Shown here piece by piece: positions 9,364 to 18,242 of a stretch of DNA of 64,000 bases. The DNA lies in assembly GCF_000153485.2 (NCBI RefSeq), contig NC_018721.1, positions 1,860,001 through 1,924,000 on the forward strand, given 5' to 3'. The first letter of the stretch is position 1; every line of letters starts with the position of its first letter. This DNA comes from Psychroflexus torquis ATCC 700755 (GTDB lineage: Bacteria > Bacteroidota > Bacteroidia > Flavobacteriales > Flavobacteriaceae). The position numbers and the translations under genes are program-made. The notes beneath the pieces are model-generated. The model saw only the letters and a program-made list of their open reading frames with translations. It had not been told where the DNA came from and made no database searches.

Positions 9364-10158
9364 TCACTTGCTCAATTTCAGTATTCGAAACGCTCCTTGA
9401 ATAACCAAAACAAAAACGATTGTCCCAATAATCAAATCAGGTTTATTAGAACTCAAATAATTTACTAAAATTCCTGCTACAATTACTCCTAAGTTGATAA
9501 TCACGTCATTTGAGGTGAAAATCATACTCGCTTTCATATGTGCTTCTTCTTTACTTTTTGACTTTTGTAAAATGTAAAGACAAATTCCGTTTGCTATAAG
9601 AGCAAAAATCGAAACGATAATCATTGTTGAAAAATCGGGAAGTTCCTTGTCTCCGAAAAATCTCCTTAAAACTTCTAAAAATCCAATAATCGCAAGTGTT
9701 ATTTGAAAATATCCAGCAAGTTTCGCAATTCGTTTTTTCTTTATTAGCGTTCCCCCAACCGCAAACAAACTAATTCCGTACACAAAACTGTCCGCAAGCA
9801 TATCCAAGCTATCCGCAACGAGTCCTATAGATTTTGAAATCAGTCCTGTTGTCATTTCGATAATGAAAAAGGCGAAATTGATTATAAGTACAGACCAAAG
9901 TAGTTTTTTTTGGTTTTGGTTTTTTTTAAAATCCGTTTGGTCAGTTTTTTCCGTTGAAATTTTTTTCCCACCTAAGTTCAGCTCGATAACAGACTTTTCG
10001 ATTTGGTCAATTTCTCCAGTGTGAAAAACGATCAATTTTCGGTTTACAATATCAAAGTCTAAATTCGCAATACTCGAAATTCCGTCCAATTTCATTCGGA
10101 TTAGATTTTCCTCTGACGGACAGTCCATTTTGGTAATTTCAAATATCGTTTTTTTCAA
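9364..10158 (-). CDS. CDF-family cation transporter with N-terminal HMA-like domain
   Basis: This 264-residue inner-membrane protein starts with an ~75-residue heavy-metal-associated-like domain with a MDCPSEE motif at residues 11-17. In it the classical CxxC is reduced to one Cys. About six membrane helices follow. TM2 carries LVADSLDMLADS, the metal-site D-x3-D pattern of cation diffusion facilitators. The TM5 counterpart reads MIFTSNDVIINLG. CDF proteins exchange divalent metals such as Zn2+, Co2+ or Cd2+ for protons. The C-terminal cytoplasmic domain of larger CDFs is missing. The metal specificity is not visible. Confidence 0.82.
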   Translation of the reverse strand: MKKTIFEITKMDCPSEENLIRMKLDGISSIANLDFDIVNRKLIVFHTGEIDQIEKSVIELNLGGKKISTEKTDQTDFKKNQNQKKLLWSVLIINFAFFIIEMTTGLISKSIGLVADSLDMLADSFVYGISLFAVGGTLIKKKRIAKLAGYFQITLAIIGFLEVLRRFFGDKELPDFSTMIIVSIFALIANGICLYILQKSKSKEEAHMKASMIFTSNDVIINLGVIVAGILVNYLSSNKPDLIIGTIVFVLVIQGAFRILKLSK

Positions 10159-10214
10159 TCAGTTTCTGGATTTTTAAGCATTAAGCAGTAGAGTAGAGCC
10201 TGATTGCTCTTCTC

Positions 10215-10535
10215 ATATTCGCTATACGAATATAATAAAACAATCAACGCCGCCTTCATCTAATACTTCGACAGACCTACCTGCCAAGGCACGACAGGCA
10301 GGCTCAGTGCACCGCCATGCTTAGATTTTTCCCTCCCACAGCATACCTCGTTTTTGTCAGGATTTCGTAGTTTTCCATCTATAACCACGCCATCCCTGTG
10401 ACTCCGGTAGATGGTTACACTTCATACTACTGTCTATCCATGCAACATAACAGGGTTCGAGAACGTCGAAACTCCCCCCAATCTATAGATACACTTATCG
10501 AAGCTACTATGAGTTCACACTTGCGTAGTACAGCT
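10215..10535. other. GC-richer, structured-looking non-coding segment of unknown nature
   Basis: The segment directly upstream of the CDF gene differs in composition from its neighbours. It holds several inverted repeats (for example ATATTCG..CGAATAT at 10218-10236 and CTGCC..GGCAG near 10280-10300) and no coding frame of note on either strand. On the minus strand it contains GGAGTCACAGGGATGGCG and GCTGTGGGAGGGAAAAAT blocks, which remind me of the 5' RNA domains of bacterial group II introns. No reverse-transcriptase gene accompanies it. The identity is unproven. Confidence 0.3.
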
Positions 10536-10675
10536 TGGTTATTTGGACATGCCAAGCTTTAGCAAAACAGTCACAAATTGAACTGTCGGCAGCTCTTCTA
10601 AATGAACAGCAAATTATTAAGGTAGGATTTACAGCTACTGGAAAACCACAACTTCATAGCGCACCAACGATTTTG

Positions 10676-10701
10676 CTAAACTGCTTTTTAAAGCAGTTTA
10701 G
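10676..10701 (-). terminator. Perfect inverted repeat downstream of the CarboxypepD-reg gene
   Basis: CTAAACTGCTTT and AAAGCAGTTTAG are perfectly complementary around TT, 21 bp after the stop of the minus-strand gene at 10722. There is no long T-run, so termination is only a possible function. Confidence 0.4.
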
Positions 10702-10721
10702 GTTGTGCTGGCAAAAGTTTA

Positions 10722-11540
10722 TTAATACTTAACCGTTACATTAAATCCTATACTTACAGCTCCCTTTTTTTGCCAATAATCTTGACTAGTCTTCTTGAAA
10801 ATTATAGGACTCCCTAAAAACCCTGCGGAGAAAGACAGCCCAAATTCATCCCCTAAATTTTCAATCCACTCCAAAGTGACAAAGAAATCCTCATAGACTA
10901 CAATGTCATAATCACGAAGATCAACAGTAAGTATACCTTCTTTAATTTGACTGACAATTATGATGTTCTCTTTCAAAAGACTTTTATTGGGTAATCCATT
11001 TTTCAAATCATAAAAATTGAGCCTAAACTTAAGAGTATCGTACTCATTTTTGACAATAGAGACATTGAAATCTTCAATGTAAGTTGGGCTTTTCTTAATT
11101 TTAATTTTTATGCCGATTTCATTACCTAAATTGTTTGATGAGAATCCACCGCTAATTCTTTTAGAAGTAGTTTTATTTCCAAGAATTTTTTCTTTTAATT
11201 TTCTACTTGAAACAACAACCTCTTGTAAATTACTGATTTCTTCTTCCAGTTGAATACTTGGATTATTGAGAATTATAGTTTTAAAATTAGATACTTTAAA
11301 GATCAGAGGTTTATAACCGATCGATGAAATTTTCAATGTATCGTTATCGTATTTTTCATTCAGTTCAATTTGAAAGCCTCCTTTATTATTGGAGACTGTT
11401 CCAATGCTTTTTCCAACAACCCCTATATTAACATAAGACAGAGTCTCTTTAGAATTCTTATCTACTATACTTCCCTTATATGTTTCTTGAGAATATGATT
11501 TCGATGAAATAAGAAGAAGTAGTAATATAATTTTTCGCAT
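10722..11540 (-). CDS. Carboxypeptidase-like regulatory domain protein, secreted
   Basis: This 272-residue protein has a signal peptide (MRKIILLLLLISSKSYS) followed by a CarboxypepD-reg / CnaB-like beta-sandwich (about residues 20-110). The motif TYKGSIVDKNSKETLSYVNIGV..GTVSNNKGGFQIEL is the same module that starts many Bacteroidota TonB receptors. The remaining ~150 residues are beta-rich and of no family I recognise. The protein probably sits at the outer membrane or in the periplasm. Repeat copy D ends 17 bp upstream of its start, and the HigA gene ends 12 bp beyond that repeat, so the gene is a single-gene unit. Confidence 0.75.
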   Translation of the reverse strand: MRKIILLLLLISSKSYSQETYKGSIVDKNSKETLSYVNIGVVGKSIGTVSNNKGGFQIELNEKYDNDTLKISSIGYKPLIFKVSNFKTIILNNPSIQLEEEISNLQEVVVSSRKLKEKILGNKTTSKRISGGFSSNNLGNEIGIKIKIKKSPTYIEDFNVSIVKNEYDTLKFRLNFYDLKNGLPNKSLLKENIIIVSQIKEGILTVDLRDYDIVVYEDFFVTLEWIENLGDEFGLSFSAGFLGSPIIFKKTSQDYWQKKGAVSIGFNVTVKY

Positions 11541-11556
11541 GTTTTGATTTATTTTA

Positions 11557-11685
11557 GGTAACGTTTAGTATATAGTTTGTTGCGTGTTTAAGCAACTAAA
11601 TTAGTAAAAAAGTCACATATGGAAAATTCCAGCGGAATTTTCGTAAGCAAGCGATGACCAATAATAAATTATATACCGTGTTACC
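11557..11685. repeat. Dispersed structured repeat, copy D (best preserved)
   Basis: This 129-bp copy has the clearest ends, GGTAAC at 11557-11562 and GTTACC at 11680-11685, with inner GTATATA/TATATAC pairs. The centre is a stem at 11622-11642 (GAAAATTCC / GGAATTTTC, 3-base loop). It fills the gap between the higA stop (12 bp away) and the start of the next minus-strand gene (17 bp away) almost exactly. Confidence 0.7.
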
Positions 11686-11697
11686 CTTTGTTATTTT

Positions 11698-12066
11698 TCA
11701 ACTCGCGAGTTTATAGTGGTTCACAAGCACAGAAGCAGATATTTGTAAGATTCGCTCCAATTCCCTAATCATATCAACAGTCAATCTTTTCTTACGGTTT
11801 AAGACTTCTGATACTCGACTTTTCCCGCCGATAATTCCAACTAAATCTTTTTGTCGCATATTCAATTCTTCCATTCGGATTTTTATCGCTTCGATTGGGT
11901 CAGGTGCTTCAATTGGATAATGTTCGTTTTCATAATTCTCGATAACCAATGAAAGAATTTCCGCTTCATCGCCTTCTTTTGTGTCAATTGACGCATCGAA
12001 AATCACTTCCAAACGTTCTAGAGCATTTCGGTAATCTTTGTCAGATTTAATTGGCTTTACATTCAT
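11698..12066 (-). CDS. higA: HigA-type antitoxin (XRE helix-turn-helix)
   Basis: This antitoxin and autorepressor belongs to a type II toxin-antitoxin pair. I place the start at the ATG at 12066 (MNVKPIKSDKDYRNALERLEVIF, 122 residues), the usual HigA N-terminus, rather than nine codons upstream. The C-terminal half is an XRE helix-turn-helix (IKIRMEELNMRQKDLVGIIGGKSRVSEVLNRKKRLTV). It follows the toxin gene by 10 bp, the toxin-first order typical of higBA. Autoregulation of the promoter is expected from the family. Confidence 0.9.
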   Translation of the reverse strand: MNVKPIKSDKDYRNALERLEVIFDASIDTKEGDEAEILSLVIENYENEHYPIEAPDPIEAIKIRMEELNMRQKDLVGIIGGKSRVSEVLNRKKRLTVDMIRELERILQISASVLVNHYKLAS

Positions 12067-12076
12067 AATATTATTT

Positions 12077-12373
12077 TTAAATCGTGTCTGCATTTATTTT
12101 GTCATATTCAGCATGTGTGCTGATAAAACGAATAAATGCCCATTGCTTTTCATAATTGAACTTTACAATTAGTCTGTAAGAATTTCCTTTAATATTGAAA
12201 ACTACTCGACTATATTTTAGAATGCTTGCGTTGATGTAAGTTTGTTTTACATCATTTGGTGAAAACCATTTGGCACTTTTGGTGGTATCATACCAAGTTT
12301 TCAAATACTGTTCGGAATCAGCGTGTATTTCCCAATATTCCCGAAGTGTACTTTTTGCAATTATTCGTTTCAT
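12077..12373 (-). CDS. higB: HigB-type mRNA interferase toxin
   Basis: The start at 12373 gives 98 residues beginning MKRIIAKSTLREYWEIHADSEQYLKTWYDTTKSAKWFSPNDVKQTY, the standard N-terminus of the HigB_toxin (RelE-superfamily) group. A further in-frame ATG nine codons upstream is less likely. The core SYRLIVKFNYEKQWAFIRFISTHAEYDKI carries the conserved RFxxTHxxYDKI tail. Members cleave ribosome-bound mRNA. The pair appears intact. Confidence 0.9.
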   Translation of the reverse strand: MKRIIAKSTLREYWEIHADSEQYLKTWYDTTKSAKWFSPNDVKQTYINASILKYSRVVFNIKGNSYRLIVKFNYEKQWAFIRFISTHAEYDKINADTI

Positions 12374-12548
12374 CGATTCAATTATAGCACAAATATACAA
12401 TTAGTTCTCAAATGTTGAACTACTGACGAATATTCTTTTTAATAAAGGCTAACGTGATGTGTGTGGTTAGATTCTGTGTTAGTATGCAACAAAAAACCCA
12501 TATTTTTTTAAAACGGCTTTAAGCTACTTTCTAAAGGGCAATAGTATT

Positions 12549-13075
12549 TTACTCTAATTTCTTTTTTTCGTCTATATAAGTTGAATCAGATTGCTTTTTA
12601 ATTGATTTTAGCATATCCATTTTATTCAATATTTCTAATTGTTGTTTTGAAATCCTTTGCATATTATTGAATCGTATTCTTTTTTCAACTCCGCTTTTAA
12701 TTAATTCAGAGTTTAGAGATTCAAGATTTGATAATACTGCAAGTTCATTAATACTTGCATAATCTCTCATATTATTTCCTTCTAGAGATAGTTTTGGATT
12801 TGACTCTTTCCATTGTTTAGCCGTACAGACAAATAAAGCTACATTTAATAAATCTGCTTCTTCTGCATATTCAATCCATTGTTTTTCAGTTGTATATTTT
12901 GATTTTGGAATAATATGATTTTTAACAGCGTCAGTATGTATATGATAATTTACCTTACTTAAAACTCTCTTTACATCCCATTCTAAATTATGTTGATTAG
13001 TATCAATTTCTTTTAATCTCTGATACTCTTTTACAATATAAAGTTAAAAAATTGGACTAATCCACATTCCGAAAT
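12549..13075 (-). pseudogene. KilA-N domain protein, C-terminal remnant
   Basis: On the minus strand the frame reads FGMWISPIF-stop-LYIVKEYQRLKEIDTN...HIIPKSKYTTEKQWIEYAEEADLLNVALFVCTAKQWKES, then NMRDYASINELAVLSNLESLNSELIKSG. This is the C-terminal two thirds of KilA-N proteins, which occur in phages and mobile islands. A nonsense codon interrupts it near 13045, and its N-terminal DNA-binding part is missing or replaced by unrelated sequence at about 13070. It is very likely non-functional. Confidence 0.75.
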
Positions 13076-13084
13076 TATAATCCT

Positions 13085-13366
13085 TTAATAAGTCTTCGTC
13101 AGTTTCCAATTGATGTTTCCAAAGTTGGATATTCTTTTTAGTAATCGGAAAATTAAGTTCTGGACTTTCCCATTGATAAACAATATTACATCATCCCAAT
13201 CAAAAGACTCTTCTGTGATTAATTTATTTGCATAGTTTTCAAAATCATTTTCTGCGATTTCTCCATTCAGATTTTGGTCGCATTTAGCGATTAAATTAGA
13301 GCGTGGTATTTTGATTTCTTGGTTCAATTTTGGTTTTTCTTCAAATGATGCACAACGACCTGGCAA
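13085..13366 (-). pseudogene. Unrecognised gene fragment joined to the KilA-N remnant
   Basis: The 93-codon frame (EIKIPRSNLIAKCDQNLNGEIAENDFENYANKLITEESFDWDD...) shifts near 13180. After the shift, YQWESPELNFPITKKNIQLWKHQLETDEDLLKDYN continues directly into the KilA-N segment. I do not recognise the family. The good codon structure on both sides of the shift argues for a real but broken gene. Between 13367 and 13560 I see no gene. Confidence 0.45.
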
Positions 13367-13560
13367 AGAAATCGCAGGGAGTTTAAAATTTTACCCTTTC
13401 AGTTTAGTACTTAGACAAGCCAAATATTTTTACAATTATTTTTCTTTCTTCGTTATCAAAATTTTGGTTTGGCGGTTTTCAATCGAAGCTCAAAACTTCC
13501 ATTTACCACCAAAACCCCTATGTCTTTTAGCCATTGTTAGCGGTTCGTTGTTTATTTGCT

Positions 13561-16500
13561 TTATAAAAACCAATTTTCATCTTTAGCGATTTGTCCGACT
13601 GCCTTAATATTTTTGTTCGCAAATATTCTACATGATCTTTCTGCACAAGAAGCAATTACACGAGGATATTTTTTCGACTCGGTCATTATTGTATTTGCGA
13701 TTTCTATTGGCAATTCTTTAACTTCATTTAGACGGTGATTATAAAAACGATATGATCTTTCCTCATAATTTGTTAGTGTAGCATAAATTTCCTTTACTTC
13801 ATTTAAAAGTGTCAAGTCTAGATTGTTTTTCAAATACTTTTCAATTAGGTATGATAATCTAATGTCGCCAATAGCCTTCATTTTTTGAGTAGCACTTGAC
13901 AAGTTTTTATAAATGAAATTAAGTCTTGATTCTTCGGAGAAACGATGGCTTATAAGATATATAACTTCATTTTCTATTGCGTTTTTGACTAAATATTTTG
14001 CAATTTCGTTTGACTGTGAATTACTTAAATTAGATTGTCTTGCTGTCTTTTTCAAACTATCATTTAAAGTCAAAAATTCATCTTTAGACAGTTTATTTAT
14101 TTGAGTTGAAATATTTGCAATTTGTTGAATAATAGTTTTTGGAGTTGCCCATGTTAGAAGGACAAGAAGTGTGAAAGCTATATCGGTTGAATTTTGTAAT
14201 TGCAATTCCCAATATTTAATATTTCCTGATTTCATTCTAGCACATCTTACACGTTTACAAAGTGATTTTGAAGAATCTGTTAGAACGGAAAACTCATCAT
14301 AAGTTTCGTTTTTCGATTTAATACCAGCTGAAATAACAGCTATGATTTTAATTGCACATGTATCTTGGAAAATACCTCTAAAACTTTCTACCAATAATTC
14401 CCAAGGTTCTATATTATTTTTCCATTTTGTTATTTCATCATTTAAACTTTTTGAAATAAGGTTTGCGAAATTCTCAATTGATTTATCAATTTCATCTTTT
14501 ACTGAGATTGTGTTAATAGGTTTTTCTTGTTTAACATCTTGTGGGAAATTTCTAACTCTTTGAGAAATGGAATTTAAAAAGGGTATATTGGAATCATCGC
14601 TATTCAATATATTAATCAATAAATATGGGTGGAGCATTATAGTTAAGAACTGTAAACTATGATTAAAATACTTTCTTTGATGAACTGAAATTTTACTTTG
14701 CAGAACCCCGTTTAAAACTACTTGCTTTATATCAAGGTCTGAATCAATTACATCTAATCTGTTACCATCAATTAAAATTTGTAATCGTTTTTCCTTTTGT
14801 TCTAAGTCACCTTCCCTTATTATGTTGTGTAGTTGTTTGTTTTCAATTTTGTGAATAATTTCTAATTGATAAGCATATTCAAACCACTTAGTTAGTTTTT
14901 CGTCATTAAGGTTCCTTACATTATTTAACCAAAGTTCTAGTGTTTGAAAAGGATTGTTGCGGACAATACCTATGAGCTCAGAAGCGTAGTCATTCTGAGG
15001 AAATTTCTTTAACTGGTCAAAGCATTCAATTGTTAATTCCAAACGTCCACATTCATTCGGTAAAAGAATAGGTTCATTATTCCCTCTGCGACCTTCTTGG
15101 TTTATTATATTCCCAATATTAATACCGTCAACAATAATCCTAACAACATCATTCAGTAGCAAAGGGTATTGCGTAAAAACCCAATCAGAAAGGATTTGAG
15201 AAGTAAGTAGTCTAGGATAATTTGTATTTTTCAAAAACAGATCGTCTTGTAATTCCTTTAATTTTTGAATCAACATTGGCAATTCTCCCTTGTCAAAACA
15301 ACCAGAAAAAAATCGTACTACATTATGCCAATAGAAGTTACGTGAAATTGCATCAAATCTTTCGGGTTTAGTACCTGTTTTTTCTGAACCAGCAGGTGAA
15401 TAAGGTGATGTGTTATATAGATATTTCGCACAAAAATATTCTCTTAAAGGTTGAACTTCAAACTCATATGTTCCTTGAACTCTTGAAACTAATGCACAAA
15501 CCCTTTCTTCCATTACATGAAATAACTTGTCAGCAATATCAGTTTTATGTCCTTCTTTAGTTAGATAAATTTTTAATAGTGATTGTAAATCATCAATGTG
15601 TATGCTTCCACTGTTATTATGAAGTTCTGCTTCTGAATGCAATACCCATGCTAAATATTGATGTATATCAATAATTAAATCCCTATGATCTCTAATAGTA
15701 ATGTTCTTTTCAGATTCACGATTAAAAAAAAGTTCTATGTAGCTATCATATAAAGCGGTTCTTTTATTTGGTAAAGATTCACCTCTTGTTCTTAAAAGAC
15801 TAATAAAGATTGCGAGTTGCATTGGGCTTTTTGCCAAATCTTTTAAATGAGGGAGCTGGAGTTTCTCTTCTACTAATCTCTTTATTTCGTTACCTTCTTT
15901 ATTATCTAATCTACTGGCTTTGACCCATCTTTCTACATATTCCTTTGTAATAGCTGGTGTAATGTCGGTTAATTCAAAATGCGGATAAATATCAGTAGAA
16001 AAGCCAATAGTATCTGAAAAAGCTGCAGGGCGGCTAGTAATAATAATTTGTAAAGATTTAGAGTTTTCAGATATTCTATTAATTCCCTTATTTATAAAAT
16101 CGATAACTTCTTCTCTGATTTTATTATCGGCAATTTCATCAAATCCATCAAAAACAAATAATATGGAGCTTAGTTTGGTAATAGCAACTAAATCACTTGA
16201 ATTGAAATCATCGATTTAAGAATGATATACAATGTGACCAACTAAAAAAGATTCAAGTGAGTTTTTCCAAATACTATTATAATATTCTTCATTAAGTCTT
16301 CCTTGATATGGGTTTTTGTTTTCAACCCACGATGCAATATGTCTTAGATCAATTTTAAATGGTAATCTAATAGGAGTGTTTTTTGCATGGTCGGGTAATA
16401 ACACTAAATCGCTTGTTTTATTTAACAAACGTGCTCGATGAACCTGACATATATACTGTGAAATTGTTGATTTTCCTTGGCCTGGACCCCCTTCAAGTAA

Positions 16501-17319
16501 GATCCTTTCAATCTCATTTTGTATTTTTGGATGTAAAAGAAAACTGGCCGCACCAACATTTTCACGTTCTTCGAAAAGAAAATGGTCTTCGAAGTTAATA
16601 ATCTTCTTTTGATAATTTTCGAAATGATTTAGAGTCCTTTTAAGATTTTTATTTTTTTCATTATACTTTCTAATTTTTATTGGAACATCCGTGAATAAAT
16701 CAAATAATCTATTTTCCAAATCAATCTGCCTAAACTTAACTTTATTATCAGTTATATATTGGTCTGCCAAATATGCTTTAACTACACTTTCACGTCTTTC
16801 TTTATTTTCATTAATGTTTTGAAAAAGAACTGAATTTAAAATATCTTGTCCATTTATTATTTCAGGAAAAGACCACTTAAAAATCGGGTCTTTTTCAAAT
16901 AATCGGGATAAATCATCACGCCACCAGCAGACTGAAGGTATTTTAATATAAGATTCTAGAATTTCATTTACCTTATCTTTAGAACCAGCATCCAAAAGCG
17001 CAGTGCCTCTAACATTAGTTAAAAGATAGAATTTTTTTGCTCCTCTTGGAATTAGCTTGTCAATTTTTGGAGCCTCATCTTTTATGATTTTAGTTAACCA
17101 CTTGTGCACATCTGGAATAGAATTAGGATTACGGACAAATTTAACTTGAAATACAATGAATTCTTTTTTTGTTGAATTCATGAAATAAACCAAAGAGTCT
17201 CTACCTCCATCTGGTTGTCCGACAGGGAATGATTGAGAGTCGGGAAATTCCTTCGCAATTAGGCAATTGCAAAATTCTTGAAATCTTTCGTCTCCTAAAT
17301 TTTCATATAAATAGTCCAT
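13561..17319 (-). pseudogene. Restriction-endonuclease/NACHT STAND protein interrupted by one in-frame stop
   Basis: The minus-strand frame is open from ATG 17319 to 13561 (1,252 residues) except for a single TAA at 16216-16218 (codon 368). Residues 1-110 form a PD-(D/E)xK nuclease domain of the Mrr type: E15, GQPDGGRD with D41, and QVK at 58-60. A NACHT ATPase follows, with Walker A GGPGQGKST at about 277-285. Walker B FVFDGFDE (about 388-395) and IIITSRP come after the stop, then a long C-terminal sensor-like region of 700+ residues. Such STAND proteins are anti-phage sensors in characterised Avs and bacterial NACHT systems. As read, translation gives only the nuclease and P-loop half, unless the stop is suppressed or is a sequencing error. 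A TTG at 15837 could restart the C-terminal part. Confidence 0.8.
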
Positions 17320-17353
17320 TGTTTGTTTATTTGTTTCCTGTCTTATAATTCTG

Positions 17354-17392
17354 ACTAACGTTTTTATAATGTTTTGAATATCAATCGTTAGT
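17354..17392. repeat. Inverted repeat upstream of the NACHT gene
   Basis: ACTAACG (17354-17360) and CGTTAGT (17386-17392) are perfect complements separated by 25 AT-rich bases. They lie 35 bp upstream of the REase-NACHT start, in its promoter or leader. A regulatory role is possible but unsupported. Confidence 0.4.
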
Positions 17393-17440
17393 AATTTTTA
17401 TTTTTAGTATATTTTTTCACCTTTTCTCTTCAATCTAAAC

Positions 17441-17574
17441 GTTAGCTTAAAGTATTTATTTGTTTTTTCCACAAAGGGCGGAATTACTGCAAACATCCGT
17501 ATAAACCCTATTCAAATCTTCAGTATTGGTTATATATCTATTTAGGACGTCGTTTTACGTTTATCTAAGCTAAC
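17441..17574. repeat. 134-bp segment bounded by inverted repeats
   Basis: GTTAGCTTA at 17441-17449 is matched by TAAGCTAAC at 17566-17574, giving a 134-bp element-like unit with an AT-rich inside. Size and termini resemble a small non-autonomous element or a divergent member of the dispersed-repeat family, but it lacks their conserved internal stem. The stretch from 17575 to 17800 holds no recognisable gene. Confidence 0.35.
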
Positions 17575-17799
17575 ACTTTTGGGTATACTATCCAATGGAA
17601 TTTTTATTGTTTTATTGTACTTTGCTAAAACTCAAGTATAAATTCCGTGGTTTTGAGCTATTATGACCTATTGCAGTCTAGATATGTCTTAAGCCTGTTC
17701 CGCATTTTATAAAGTGTGCGGCAAAACTATGATGTAAATGTGTGGAATGCTCCAAGGCTTAGTCTTGGTGTTTTTACAGCTTTGATTTGCCTTTTTTAT

Positions 17800-17972
17800 A
17801 AATTATGGAATCTCCCTAAGTGTAGCTGTAAATTTAAATTTTTGTAAACTTCCAAAAATCGTTTTTTGGGACAGGTGCTTCGTAAGTTTTAATTTCGGCA
17901 GAGCCAGTGACTTGATACGATAATTTCCAAGCATGCAGGCAAATCGATAAAGGAAAGTATTCTTGTCCTTAT
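17800..17972 (-). pseudogene. 3'-end fragment of an RluA-type pseudouridine synthase gene, copy 1
   Basis: This segment is near-identical to the last ~55 codons of the intact gene at 22883-23551. On the minus strand it encodes YLPLSICLHAWKLSYQVTGS-like sequence and the PKNDFWKF tail. Similarity stops abruptly near 17972, where an hsdM remnant begins. It is the leftmost of three copies of this gene end. Confidence 0.8.
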
Positions 17973-17984
17973 ACAGAAACCTCT

Positions 17985-18240
17985 TTTTTTGTTACCGTAG
18001 TGTTGCTCTATAAACGTCACACATACCTCCAGAACCACATGCAGAGTCATAGATAATGCCTTGATAAGGCTCTATCATTTCGGCAATCAGGTTTACAATA
18101 CTTTTTGGAATGTAAAATTCTCTTTTTCCTTCTTTAATAGCAAATTTAGCAAGAAAATACTCATGTACTCGCTAGATTCTATTAAACCTCTTAATTTATC
18201 GCAAGATTGCCAAAGGCTTTCTTCTATGGATTTTATTTTT
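17985..18240 (-). pseudogene. hsdM (type I restriction methyltransferase) remnant
   Basis: The minus strand reads NKIKSIEESLWQSCDKLRG followed by ESSEY, which is the HsdM N-terminus. After a large internal deletion comes [22 protein letters not shown], which contains methyltransferase motif I. Frames are broken between and after these pieces. It abuts the AbiEii gene (stop at 18243). It shows that a type I restriction-modification system once occupied this position. Confidence 0.75.
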
Positions 18241-18242
18241 TC

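Noticed and set aside
10535..10732. 65-codon plus-strand frame
   Set aside because: No recognisable motif; it ends across the 3' part of a solid minus-strand gene and includes a palindrome.
12549..13075. Prophage, suggested by KilA-N
   Set aside because: No capsid, tail, terminase, integrase or lysis genes are in the surrounding DNA; KilA-N also occurs in mobile islands.
15838..16215. Frameshift between the two halves of the NACHT gene
   Set aside because: Both halves are in the same frame and the sequence between is open; a single in-frame TAA is the only break.
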